Shown: positions 6,524 through 12,210 of the stretch, one piece after another
How positions within the stretch are numbered: position 1 is the stretch's first letter
Layout: each line of letters opens with the position of its first letter
DNA from: Chloroflexota bacterium
GTDB taxonomy: Bacteria; Chloroflexota; UBA6077; FW602-bin22; JACPQP01
Assembly (NCBI GenBank): GCA_016190465.1
Contig: JACPQP010000093.1
Span: 1 to 12,210 of the forward strand
Direction of reading: 5' to 3'
DNA: 12,210 nucleotides
The notes under the pieces: model-generated
Told to the model about the DNA's origin: nothing
Databases searched by the model: none
Seen by the model: the letters and a program-made list of their open reading frames with translations, nothing else
Translations under genes and position numbers: made by a program

Positions 6524-6984
6524 GTGAGTTTCCTTACCACTGGGATGCCGACGAGTTGGTGTCGCGTCGCGAGTTGCTCCAGTTCGCGGTCTACACCTCG
6601 GGCACGCTGTTCGCGGCCACCACGCTGCTCGCGCTGCTCGGATTGATCCGGAGCCAGGAGCGCCACGACGTGCGGCCCATCGCGCGCGTTGGGGAAGTTC
6701 CCGAGGGCGAGGCCCTCTACTTCCGCTATCCCGATCCGGACGACGAAGCGGTGCTTCTCCACCTGCCCGGCGGCCGCTTCGTCGCCTACAGCCAGAAGTG
6801 CACCCACCTCTCGTGCTCGGTCTACTACCAGCCCGAGCACACCCGGCTGTTCTGTCCCTGCCACAACGGGATCTTCAACCCCCTGACGGGTGATCCGGTG
6901 GCCGGCCCCCCGCAGCGACGGCTGCCACAGATCATCCTGCGCCAGGAGGGCGACCTGCTCTACGCGGTCGGGCAGGTGCCGTGA
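6520..6984 (+). CDS. Tat-type membrane-anchored Rieske [2Fe-2S] protein
   Basis: This 154-aa Rieske protein has an N-terminal twin-arginine motif SRRELL (Arg16/Arg17). A hydrophobic segment follows (about 22-43) that likely stays as a membrane anchor, as in QcrA-type proteins. CTHLSC and CPCHNG supply cluster ligands Cys94, His96, Cys112 and His115 by analogy with cytochrome bc1, with Cys99 and Cys114 forming the disulfide. The Ser and Tyr that hydrogen-bond the cluster in bc1 Rieske proteins correspond to Gly117 and Phe119 here, which predicts a lower midpoint potential and suits a menaquinone system. GTG 6520 is preferred over GTG 6511 because of ribosome-site spacing. No cytochrome b/c1 genes of a bc1 complex are present, so it probably serves the molybdoenzyme complex on the outer face of the membrane. 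Confidence 0.9.
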   Translation: MSEFPYHWDADELVSRRELLQFAVYTSGTLFAATTLLALLGLIRSQERHDVRPIARVGEVPEGEALYFRYPDPDDEAVLLHLPGGRFVAYSQKCTHLSCSVYYQPEHTRLFCPCHNGIFNPLTGDPVAGPPQRRLPQIILRQEGDLLYAVGQVP

Positions 6985-7223
6985 TGGTGAGGCCGGAGCC
7001 GCCGCCCCCTCCCGGCCAGACGCCAGTCGTCCTCGCGGCGCTGACGATCGGCGTTCTGCTGATGGGTATCCAGCTCTGGCTGCTGACGGTCGCGCTCGAC
7101 CTCTACCTGGCCGGGCAGCCGCGCGAGATCTGGCGGCTCGCCGCGGTGTCCGGGCTGATCTTCCTCGGCGGCTTGCTCATGCTCCGGCTGCTGCGCCGCC
7201 GTCCGCGGATCCAGCGCCAGTAA
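6984..7223 (+). CDS. Small two-helix membrane protein (DUF6755-like)
   Basis: This protein of 79 aa has a Pro-rich start (PEPPPPPG), two membrane helices (about 16-38 and 49-67) and a basic C-terminus (RLLRRRPRIQRQ). The sequence around the first helix, GIQLWLLTVALDLYL, resembles what I remember of the DUF6755 family, small proteins found beside Rieske and 4Fe-4S genes; this match is from memory and not verified. ATG 6984 overlaps the Rieske stop in TGATG; GTG 6981 in the same frame would add one residue. By position it is a candidate assembly factor or accessory membrane subunit of the redox complex. No catalytic or cofactor-binding residues are visible. Confidence 0.65.
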   Translation: MVRPEPPPPPGQTPVVLAALTIGVLLMGIQLWLLTVALDLYLAGQPREIWRLAAVSGLIFLGGLLMLRLLRRRPRIQRQ

Positions 7224-7272
7224 GCCTGGCTGGTCATTCGCCTCGACGAGCCCACGATCCAGCGCCTCATGA

Positions 7273-7290
7273 AGGTTAAGGAAATAACCT
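7273..7290. repeat. Short inverted repeat after the redox operon
   Basis: AGGTTA and TAACCT form a 6-bp stem around AGGAAA. It is AT-richer than its surroundings, lies 50 nt after the last redox gene and has no T-run. Function unknown; it may be a chance structure. Confidence 0.3.
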
Positions 7291-7320
7291 GGCACATCGT
7301 CTGGCGGAGTCCGGGGGACG

Positions 7321-7374
7321 GGGCACCCACAGGGGGGTGCCCCTACCGTAGGGGCGGCCCCCCTGTGGGCGCCC
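7321..7374. repeat. Large dyad repeat (family D) between convergent operons
   Basis: The left arm (7321-7346) and right arm (7348-7374) are near-perfect inverted copies, GGGC[AG]CCCACAGGGGGG followed by CCCCTAC, around a single-base centre. It lies between the convergent redox and export operons and could fold into a strong hairpin in either transcript. No T-run follows on either strand. It looks like a dispersed, MITE- or REP-like element rather than a standard terminator, though it may still act bidirectionally. Confidence 0.75.
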
Positions 7375-7402
7375 TCTTCGCACCCGATCAATTCGTTAAC
7401 GT

Positions 7403-8956
7403 TTACCGTCCTACCCCGAACTCCACCCGCGTCGTCATGCCAAGTCGGAGCGCCGGATCGAGCCGGGCCAGGGCGATGGTGACCGTGTAGTTGGCGTCGC
7501 CGCTGGGGGTGGCTGTCGCGAGAAGCGCGATGGACTTGACCGTACCTTCCAGCACCTTGTCGGGGAAGGCATTGACCCTCACCGCAACCGGCTGGCCGAC
7601 GTCGACCTGGGTGGCGCTGGCTTCGTCCAGGTCGGTCGTCTCGACCTGAAGCTGCGTGAGGTCAGCGACGACCACGATGGGGGTGCCGGGGGCAGCCGTC
7701 TCCCCGACGTTCCCGGAGGTCCAGACGACCACGCCAGAGAGTGGCGAGATGATCACGGCCGACCGGCGGGCCGCCCGGGCCTGGTCGAGGGCGGTTTGCG
7801 ATTGCTTCAGGCGGGCCTTGAGAACCGAAAGATCGACCGGGGCCGGGCCGGCTTTCCGGAGCTCCAGGGCAGCCCCGGCCTGGGCAACGGCGGCGGCGCT
7901 GGCCTCCTTGTCGCCGGGCGTCGCGCCAGCCTGAAGCTGGTCGAGCCGGGCCTTCGCGGTGGCCAGCGCGCTCTCGGCGCCGCGGGCGTTGCTCTCGGCG
8001 GCCTCCAGATCGGCGGCTGTCGGCCCGGCCTTGAGCTGGTCCACTCTTGCCTGGGCAGCGTTCAGCTCGGCCTGGGCACCGTCGACCGCCGCCGCGACGG
8101 CCCGCCGCTCGGCATCGGTCGGCGTCACCTGCCTGGCCTCCAGGGCGGCCCGGGCCTGGGCGACGGCGGTTTCGCCCGCGGCGACCCGGGCATCGGCCGC
8201 GCGGCTTTGCGGCGCGTCGGCTCCATAGAGACCGCGAGTTGCGTCGCGGTCGACCTGGGCGGCCCAGAGGTTGTTCTTCGCCACCTCCAGAGCCAGCTCG
8301 GCGGCCCGAATCTCGGCCGCCCGCGGAGCGCTGGTGGCGTCGAGGGTCTCTTGCCGCTGCCGGGCCGCCGCTAGCGCTGCCCGCGCGTTCACGCTGGCGC
8401 TCTCGGCCGCCGCCAGCTCGGCCGCGGATGGACCGGCCTTGAGCTGCTTGAGCCGGGTCCGCGCCGCTTGCACACCCGCCTCGGCGCTGCTCACGGCAAC
8501 CGCGGCCGCCCGGAGCTCAGCGGCCGTTGGGCCGACCAGAAGCTGGTTGTGCCTGGCCAGCGCACCGTCGTGGGCGGCCTGGAGCGCCGCCAGATCAACC
8601 GGCCGGGCCGGCGCCTCGACCTGCTCGATCTGGGCCTGGTTGATCGCCACAGCATCCTCCGCCTGAACGATCGCCAGGTAGATCTCCGAGGTATCCAGAC
8701 GGGCGATCTCCTGCCCTTCCTCGACCCGGTCGCCAACTTTCGGCAGCAGCGCGATCTGGCCCACCGTTCGGAAGCCGAGCTTGCTCTGCCGGACCGGCTG
8801 GATCGTCCCCTTGGCAGTGATCGGAGCCGGCGGCTCCGGTGTGGCCGTCGGCTCCGGCGTGCTCTGCTCGCGCCCGGGAACCCCCAGCCACGCACCACCG
8901 ACGAGCGCCGCCGCCACCACGATGGCCCCGGCCGCGACAAGATACCACTTCCTCAT
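7403..8956 (-). CDS. HlyD/MacA-like membrane-fusion adaptor with expanded coiled coil
   Basis: This 517-aa periplasmic-adaptor-type protein is a partner of the ABC transporter encoded upstream. It has a membrane anchor at residues 5-26 and no lipobox cysteine. A Pro/Thr linker (31-45) and the first half of the lipoyl/barrel region (46-90) follow. Next comes a very long Ala-rich helical region (about 95-400). The second lipoyl half is around 401-431 (SPLSGVVVWTSGNVGE), and a beta-barrel runs to the end. MacA-type adaptors are usually about 370-400 aa. The extra length comes from units marked by GP[TS]AA[ED]L-like motifs at about 114, 141, 173, 309, 342 and 368, with weaker ones near 208 and 278. 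ATG overlaps the ATPase stop as ATGA, with GGGAGGA (8964-8970) 7 nt upstream inside the ATPase gene. The role in export is inferred from neighbours; the substrate is unknown. Confidence 0.88.
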   Translation of the reverse strand: MRKWYLVAAGAIVVAAALVGGAWLGVPGREQSTPEPTATPEPPAPITAKGTIQPVRQSKLGFRTVGQIALLPKVGDRVEEGQEIARLDTSEIYLAIVQAEDAVAINQAQIEQVEAPARPVDLAALQAAHDGALARHNQLLVGPTAAELRAAAVAVSSAEAGVQAARTRLKQLKAGPSAAELAAAESASVNARAALAAARQRQETLDATSAPRAAEIRAAELALEVAKNNLWAAQVDRDATRGLYGADAPQSRAADARVAAGETAVAQARAALEARQVTPTDAERRAVAAAVDGAQAELNAAQARVDQLKAGPTAADLEAAESNARGAESALATAKARLDQLQAGATPGDKEASAAAVAQAGAALELRKAGPAPVDLSVLKARLKQSQTALDQARAARRSAVIISPLSGVVVWTSGNVGETAAPGTPIVVVADLTQLQVETTDLDEASATQVDVGQPVAVRVNAFPDKVLEGTVKSIALLATATPSGDANYTVTIALARLDPALRLGMTTRVEFGVGR

Positions 8957-9885
8957 CCCCCGGTCCTCCCGCGGGAGACGCCCTCACCTCCTACCCCTCT
9001 CCCCGCGGGAGACGCCCTCACCCCTTGCTGCCGTTCCTGATCTGGTCCCGCGGGGAGAGGGGTAGGGGTGAGGGCGTCTTCACCGAAGATCAGTCGCCCC
9101 ACATCCGATCGGCGGAACACCTCCAGGTCGTGGCGATCGGCGTCGGCGACCGGCTGGTCACGCTGGACGCGCCCATCGCGCAGGGTGACGATCCGGTCGG
9201 TGGCCAGGGCGATGAGCGGGTCGTGGGTGACGAGGATCACCGTCGTCCCCTCGGCGCGGTTCAGATCCCGGAGCAGCCGGAGCACCTCGGCACCACTCGA
9301 GCTGTCCAGGCTGCCCGTCGGCTCGTCGGCCAGGATGACCGATGGCCGATTCGCCAGCGCCCGGGCGACGGCCACGCGTTGCCGCTCGCCCCCGGAGAGC
9401 TGGCCCGGCCGGTGGTCCAACCGCCCGGCCAGCCCCACCCACGCCAGAAGCTGCCGGGCGCGCTCGCGGCGGGCCTGGCCAGCGAAGGGACCCTCGTACA
9501 TCGGCACCTCGACGTTCTCCAACGCCGTGAGCGTCGGGATCAGGTTGTGGAGCTGAAAGACGAGGCCGACGGTCCGCGCCCGAAAGGCGTCCAGGTCCCG
9601 CACGGTCGCCAGATCGCGCCCGGCGACCGCGATCCGGCCGGCGGTTGGTCGATCGAGCGCGCCCAGCAGGTGCAGAAGGGTGCTCTTGCCACTGCCCGAA
9701 GGCCCCATAATCGCGATGAACTCGCCCGACCGCACGCCGAGGCAGACCCCGTCAAGGGCTTTGACCCCCAGGCCGTCGCCATAGATCCGGGTGAGATCCA
9801 CGACCTCGACCGCACTCTCTCTCGACCGGCTCGCGCCCAAAGCCGCCGGGGTTGCTGGCTCAGCGCCCGCGACCGTGTCCTTCAT
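8953..9885 (-). CDS. MacB/LolD-type ABC transporter ATPase with repeat-derived tail
   Basis: This 310-aa ATP-binding subunit has Walker A GPSGSGKST (61-69), Q-loop Gln111 in LVFQLHNLIPTL, signature LSGGE (163-167), Walker B VILADEP (183-189) and H-loop His221. All catalytic elements are intact. The pattern after the Q-loop is typical of the MacB/LolD class. Start ATG 9885 is preferred. The open frame reaches 9945, but those extra 20 codons are made of the CTTCGTGTCC repeat and give an atypical RRHEGHEE peptide; the ribosome site is weak either way. Residues about 271-310 derive from repeat family A (TPTPLPAG and following Gly/Arg-rich residues), extending the protein beyond the expected end. 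The stop overlaps the adaptor start by four bases. It is the second gene of the export operon. Confidence 0.9.
   Translation of the reverse strand: MKDTVAGAEPATPAALGASRSRESAVEVVDLTRIYGDGLGVKALDGVCLGVRSGEFIAIMGPSGSGKSTLLHLLGALDRPTAGRIAVAGRDLATVRDLDAFRARTVGLVFQLHNLIPTLTALENVEVPMYEGPFAGQARRERARQLLAWVGLAGRLDHRPGQLSGGERQRVAVARALANRPSVILADEPTGSLDSSSGAEVLRLLRDLNRAEGTTVILVTHDPLIALATDRIVTLRDGRVQRDQPVADADRHDLEVFRRSDVGRLIFGEDALTPTPLPAGPDQERQQGVRASPAGRGVGGEGVSRGRTGG
8977..9078. repeat. Long inverted repeat of family A at the ATPase 3' end
   Basis: The left arm (8977-9009) and right arm (9047-9078) are inverted copies that differ by a single extra base in one arm, reading GACGCCCTCACC then TACCCCTCTCCCCGCGGG. 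The roughly 37-nt loop contains a further partial copy (GACGCCCTCACCCC). The whole structure is inside the ATPase reading frame. Confidence 0.9.
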
Positions 9886-9899
9886 TCTGCCCGATGCCT

Positions 9900-9930
9900 C
9901 TTCGTGTCCTTCGTGTCGCCGTGGTGAACC
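9900..9930. repeat. Repeat family B (CTTCGTGTCC) single arm
   Basis: CTTCGTGTCCTTCGTGTC followed by GTGGTGAAC closely matches the arm at 11145-11169. It fills most of the 56-nt gap between the permease stop and the ATPase start. Confidence 0.75.
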
Positions 9931-9941
9931 CCACGTCCCTC

Positions 9942-11042
9942 TCACTCGTACCGCAGTGCCTCCACCGGGCTCAGTCCGGCCGCCCGGATCGCCGGGTAGA
10001 GGCCGCCGATGGCACCCAGGATGATCGCGGTGCCCAGCGCCTGGGCGAACAGGCCCGCGCTGTAGGCCGGAGCCAGCCAGGAGCCCATGCTGGTGAACGA
10101 CAGGAGCGACACCAGCCCGATGCCGAGACCAACCCCGACGATGCCGCCGAGGAAGCTCAGGAGCAGCGATTCCTGGAGGATCATCCAGAGGACGCGTCGC
10201 CGACGCCAGCCCAACGCCCGGAGCACGCCAATCTCCCGGGTCCGCTCGAAGACCGACATCAGCACGGTGTTCATCATCCCCACACCGCCGGCCAGGATGG
10301 CGATGGCCGAGATGCTCCAGGCGAATCCCCGGGCCATCTGCACGTCCTGGGTGCCCTCGGCGAACTCGGCTGACTTCGACACCGTGATCTCTTTGAAGCG
10401 TCGCTCGACCTCGTTCTGGACCCGGTCGGCGGCGTCCACACTCCGCAGCTTGACCTGGAAGAGGCTGACCTGCTTCGGTTTCTTGAAGATCTCCTGGGCC
10501 TCCCGGAGCGTGATGACGCCGCCGCCATCCTCGAACGGCGTGCCCGTCTCGTAGATGCCGATGACCTGATAGCTGGCCCCGTAGATCCGCACGCGTTCGC
10601 CGATCCGCTTCTTCAGCGCCCGCGCCGCCGAGCTCCCCATCATGATCTCCCGGCTGCCCGGCCGGCTTTCACCGATCAGGCGGCCCTCCCGGATCTTGAA
10701 GTGCCGGATGCCGAATTGCGCCGGATCGTAGCCAAAGACGATGAAGTAAGGCATCTTCTCCAGGGGGACGACGCTGAAGATCATGCCCGAGACGTGGGCG
10801 ACGTCCGGCATGGCCGCGACCTTCCGGCCGACCTCCTCGTCGATGGCGCTGAGCGACGTATCGGCGACGTCCGCCTGGGCGATCGTCAGGTCGGCGCCAC
10901 TCTTCGTCAGCATGGAGGTGAACTGGGCCGAGTATCCGTCGGCGATGGCCACCAGAGCGACGATCGCGGCGATGCCGATGCCGATGCCCACCGTCGTCAG
11001 CACGGTCCGGGTCTTCCGTCGGAGCAGGTTCCGCACGATCAC
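9942..11042 (-). CDS. MacB/FtsX-type ABC transporter permease
   Basis: This 366-aa membrane subunit has the MacB/FtsX layout. One N-terminal helix (about 12-35) follows a basic start (RNLLRRKTR). A large extracytoplasmic domain (about 40-235) comes next, then three C-terminal helices (about 242-262, 290-320 and 330-355). NTVLMSVFERTREIGVLRALG is the hallmark cytoplasmic-loop motif of FtsX permeases, and the protein ends GLSPVEALRYE, also typical. Start GTG 11042 is preferred, with AGAGAGGA (11052-11059) 9 nt upstream. The frame is open to 11120, but the added residues derive from repeat DNA and include a Cys-rich peptide foreign to the family. First gene of the permease-ATPase-adaptor operon, a MacAB-like exporter. 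Its substrate cannot be told from the sequence. Confidence 0.9.
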   Translation of the reverse strand: MIVRNLLRRKTRTVLTTVGIGIGIAAIVALVAIADGYSAQFTSMLTKSGADLTIAQADVADTSLSAIDEEVGRKVAAMPDVAHVSGMIFSVVPLEKMPYFIVFGYDPAQFGIRHFKIREGRLIGESRPGSREIMMGSSAARALKKRIGERVRIYGASYQVIGIYETGTPFEDGGGVITLREAQEIFKKPKQVSLFQVKLRSVDAADRVQNEVERRFKEITVSKSAEFAEGTQDVQMARGFAWSISAIAILAGGVGMMNTVLMSVFERTREIGVLRALGWRRRRVLWMILQESLLLSFLGGIVGVGLGIGLVSLLSFTSMGSWLAPAYSAGLFAQALGTAIILGAIGGLYPAIRAAGLSPVEALRYE

Positions 11043-11097
11043 CGATCCCCGTCCTCTCTTCCCCCGACACAGCGACGGCGGGAGGACACGGGACTTG

Positions 11098-11169
11098 CCA
11101 CAAAGGCACAAAGAGCACAAAGGGGGCTTGCAACAGGGTCATCTCTTCGTGTCCTTCGTGTCTTTGTGG
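11098..11169. repeat. Repeat family B inverted pair
   Basis: The arm at 11098-11122 (CCACAAAGGCACAAAG and so on) and the arm at 11145-11169 (CTTCGTGTCCTTCGTGTC, then TTTGTGG) are imperfect inverted copies around a 22-nt loop. Each arm is itself a tandem of about 9-nt units. It lies in the upstream region of the export operon. Confidence 0.8.
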
Positions 11170-11198
11170 TGAGCCTCGTGCCCTGTCGCCCCGTCCCC

Positions 11199-11242
11199 CT
11201 TTCGCGCCTTTCGCGTTCCTTTCGCGCCTTTCGTGATCCAAA
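11199..11242. repeat. Repeat family C (TTTCGCGCC tandem) copy 2
   Basis: Four CTTTCG units (three followed by CG, the last by TG) are spaced about 9-10 nt apart and end GATCCAAA. The reverse complement matches 2299-2338. Just beyond, 11249-11265 carries a GTCGCCGCGTCGG stretch similar in reverse complement to 38-58. The 229-nt gap 11043-11271 is thus almost entirely repeat DNA, and I see no clear promoter in it. Confidence 0.7.
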
Positions 11243-11271
11243 CTGCCGCCCCGTCGCCGCGTCGGGGGGTC

Positions 11272-12210
11272 TCACTCACCGCTGGCCAGGCTCTTCGCCC
11301 AGCTCACCAGCCGCCCCAGCTCGTCGAACCCCTTCTGCCAGAAGCCGCGGTCACGGATGTCGACGCCCAACGGCTTCACCAGGTCCTCGGGTGCGGCGCT
11401 TCCCCCCCGCTCCAGGAGTCGGACGTACTCGGGCACGAACGATGCCCCCTGGTCACGGTACATCGCGTAGAGCGCCAGGACCAGTAGCTCGCCGAAGACG
11501 TAGCTGTAGCAGTAGAAGCGCGTGTTGATAAAGTGCGGGATGTATGACCAGCCCCAGCGGTAGCCGTCGGTCATCTCCAGCGCGGGGCCATAGTACGGGG
11601 CGTTCGCCTCGATCCAGAGGTCGCCGGTCCTCTCCGGGGTCAGGCGGCCGGCTTGGCGTGCCGCGAACACCTTCTGCTCGAAGCGGGTCAGCACGTTCTG
11701 CCGGAAGACGGTGGCGAAGATATCCTCGATCTTCTGGCAGATGAGCCCCAGTTGAGTGGCGCGATCGAGCTGCTGCTTCACGAGGTGGTCGAAGACTAGG
11801 ATCTCGGCGAACACCGATGCCGTCTCGCAGACAGGCAGCGACGGGTGGTAGTTGAAGAGCGTCTGCTGGCGCGCCAGGTAGCCGTGGATGCCGTGGCCGA
11901 GCTCGTGGGCGACGGTCATCGCGTCGCGCACGTTGTCGGTGTAGTTGCAGAGAATATACGGGTGCACGGTCGGCGTCGGATAGGAACAGAAGGCGCCGCC
12001 GCGCTTACCCGGTCGGATCTCGGCGTCGATCCAGTTCTTCTCGAAGAACTCGCGGGCCACCGTGGCGAACCGCGGCGCGAAGCCATTCAGCGCGTGCAGG
12101 ATCGTGTCTCGGGCTTGTTCGTAGGCGTATCGCACGCCTTCGCCCTCGCCAGCCGGTCCGATCGGCGCGTACTGGTCGTAGATCCTCAGCTTCGGCAGGC
12201 CGATCAGCGA
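11272..12210 (-). CDS. M3-family oligoendopeptidase F-like metallopeptidase, C-terminal part
   Basis: The C-terminal 312 residues of a zinc metallopeptidase lie in the window. The frame is open to the right edge, so the N-terminus lies outside. The first residues in the window read SLIGLPKLRIYDQYAPIG, like the region preceding the catalytic domain in oligoendopeptidase F proteins. The catalytic motif HELGHGIHG (HExxH) follows, with the third zinc ligand probably the Glu of ETASVFAE about 25 residues on, as in the M3 family. The later GRWGWS-like YRWGWSYIPHF and FYCYSYVFGELL blocks are typical of the PepF/M3 fold. It should cleave short peptides in the cytoplasm. A GTG at 12135 is internal and should not be taken as the start. 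It lies 229 nt upstream of the export operon on the same strand, separated by repeats, so co-transcription is uncertain. Confidence 0.92.
   Translation of the reverse strand, partial: SLIGLPKLRIYDQYAPIGPAGEGEGVRYAYEQARDTILHALNGFAPRFATVAREFFEKNWIDAEIRPGKRGGAFCSYPTPTVHPYILCNYTDNVRDAMTVAHELGHGIHGYLARQQTLFNYHPSLPVCETASVFAEILVFDHLVKQQLDRATQLGLICQKIEDIFATVFRQNVLTRFEQKVFAARQAGRLTPERTGDLWIEANAPYYGPALEMTDGYRWGWSYIPHFINTRFYCYSYVFGELLVLALYAMYRDQGASFVPEYVRLLERGGSAAPEDLVKPLGVDIRDRGFWQKGFDELGRLVSWAKSLASGE

Noticed and set aside
6520..6984. Part of a cytochrome bc1/b6f complex
   Set aside because: No cytochrome b of the bc type and no cytochrome c1 or c gene is nearby; the tight coupling is with molybdoenzyme subunits.
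7321..7374. Intrinsic terminator
   Set aside because: The stem is strong but no T-run follows it on either strand, so I call it a repeat with only possible terminator activity.
7269..7490. Small open frame between the converging operons
   Set aside because: It runs through the dyad repeat and into the antisense of the adaptor gene, has no ribosome site, and shows no recognisable protein features.
9886..9945. Upstream start for the ATPase at 9945
   Set aside because: The added residues come from the family B repeat and would overlap the permease gene end; the ABC domain begins well after ATG 9885.
11043..11120. Upstream start for the permease at 11120
   Set aside because: The extra residues are Cys/Arg-rich repeat translation, while GTG 11042 has a well-spaced AGAGAGGA and matches the family N-terminus.

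Overview
The window is strongly GC-rich with dense, short-spaced genes. It uses GTG and TTG starts and is full of short palindromic and tandem intergenic repeats. The combination suggests a Chloroflexota bacterium, perhaps Thermomicrobia-like. This is an inference from gene content and repeat style; no rRNA or other phylogenetic marker is present, so treat it as a working guess.

Left part, plus strand: a two-component pair. A membrane-anchored histidine kinase (84-1532) is followed 22 bases later by an OmpR/PhoB-type response regulator (1555-2250). The kinase carries in-frame copies of a CCCTCACCC / CCCTCTCCC-type palindromic repeat in two places, and its ATP-binding domain looks degenerate.

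Middle, plus strand: a five-gene redox operon (2461-7223) behind an extended -10 promoter with a TATAAT box (2393-2401). In order it encodes a NarI-like b-type cytochrome with a C-terminal zinc-ribbon-like tail, a NasA/NarB-like molybdopterin oxidoreductase, a ferredoxin subunit with four [4Fe-4S] sites, a Tat-type membrane-anchored Rieske protein, and a tiny two-helix membrane protein resembling DUF6755. Spacings are 12 nt, 1 nt, a GTGA overlap and a TGATG overlap, so the five proteins probably form one membrane redox complex. Electrons would run between the quinone pool, or an external carrier, and a cytoplasmic molybdenum site. Nitrate is the best guess for the substrate, but it is not proven. 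This is the most interesting system in the window.

Right part, minus strand, reading leftward: the C-terminal part of an M3-family oligoendopeptidase F-like metallopeptidase (12210 to 11272, cut by the window edge), then a MacB/FtsX-type ABC permease (11042-9942), a MacB/LolD-type ATPase (9885-8953) and a HlyD/MacA-like adaptor (8956-7403). The last three form a likely export operon. The ATPase carries a repeat-derived C-terminal tail, yet its stop still overlaps the adaptor start as ATGA. The adaptor has an unusually long coiled-coil region built from reiterated Ala-rich units.

The redox operon and the export operon converge on 7224-7402, which holds a large, nearly perfect dyad. Three further intergenic stretches (1-83, 2251-2460, 11043-11271) are largely made of repeat families shared across the window. 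No stretch longer than 300 bases lacks a gene. No tRNA, rRNA, transposase or CRISPR array was seen.
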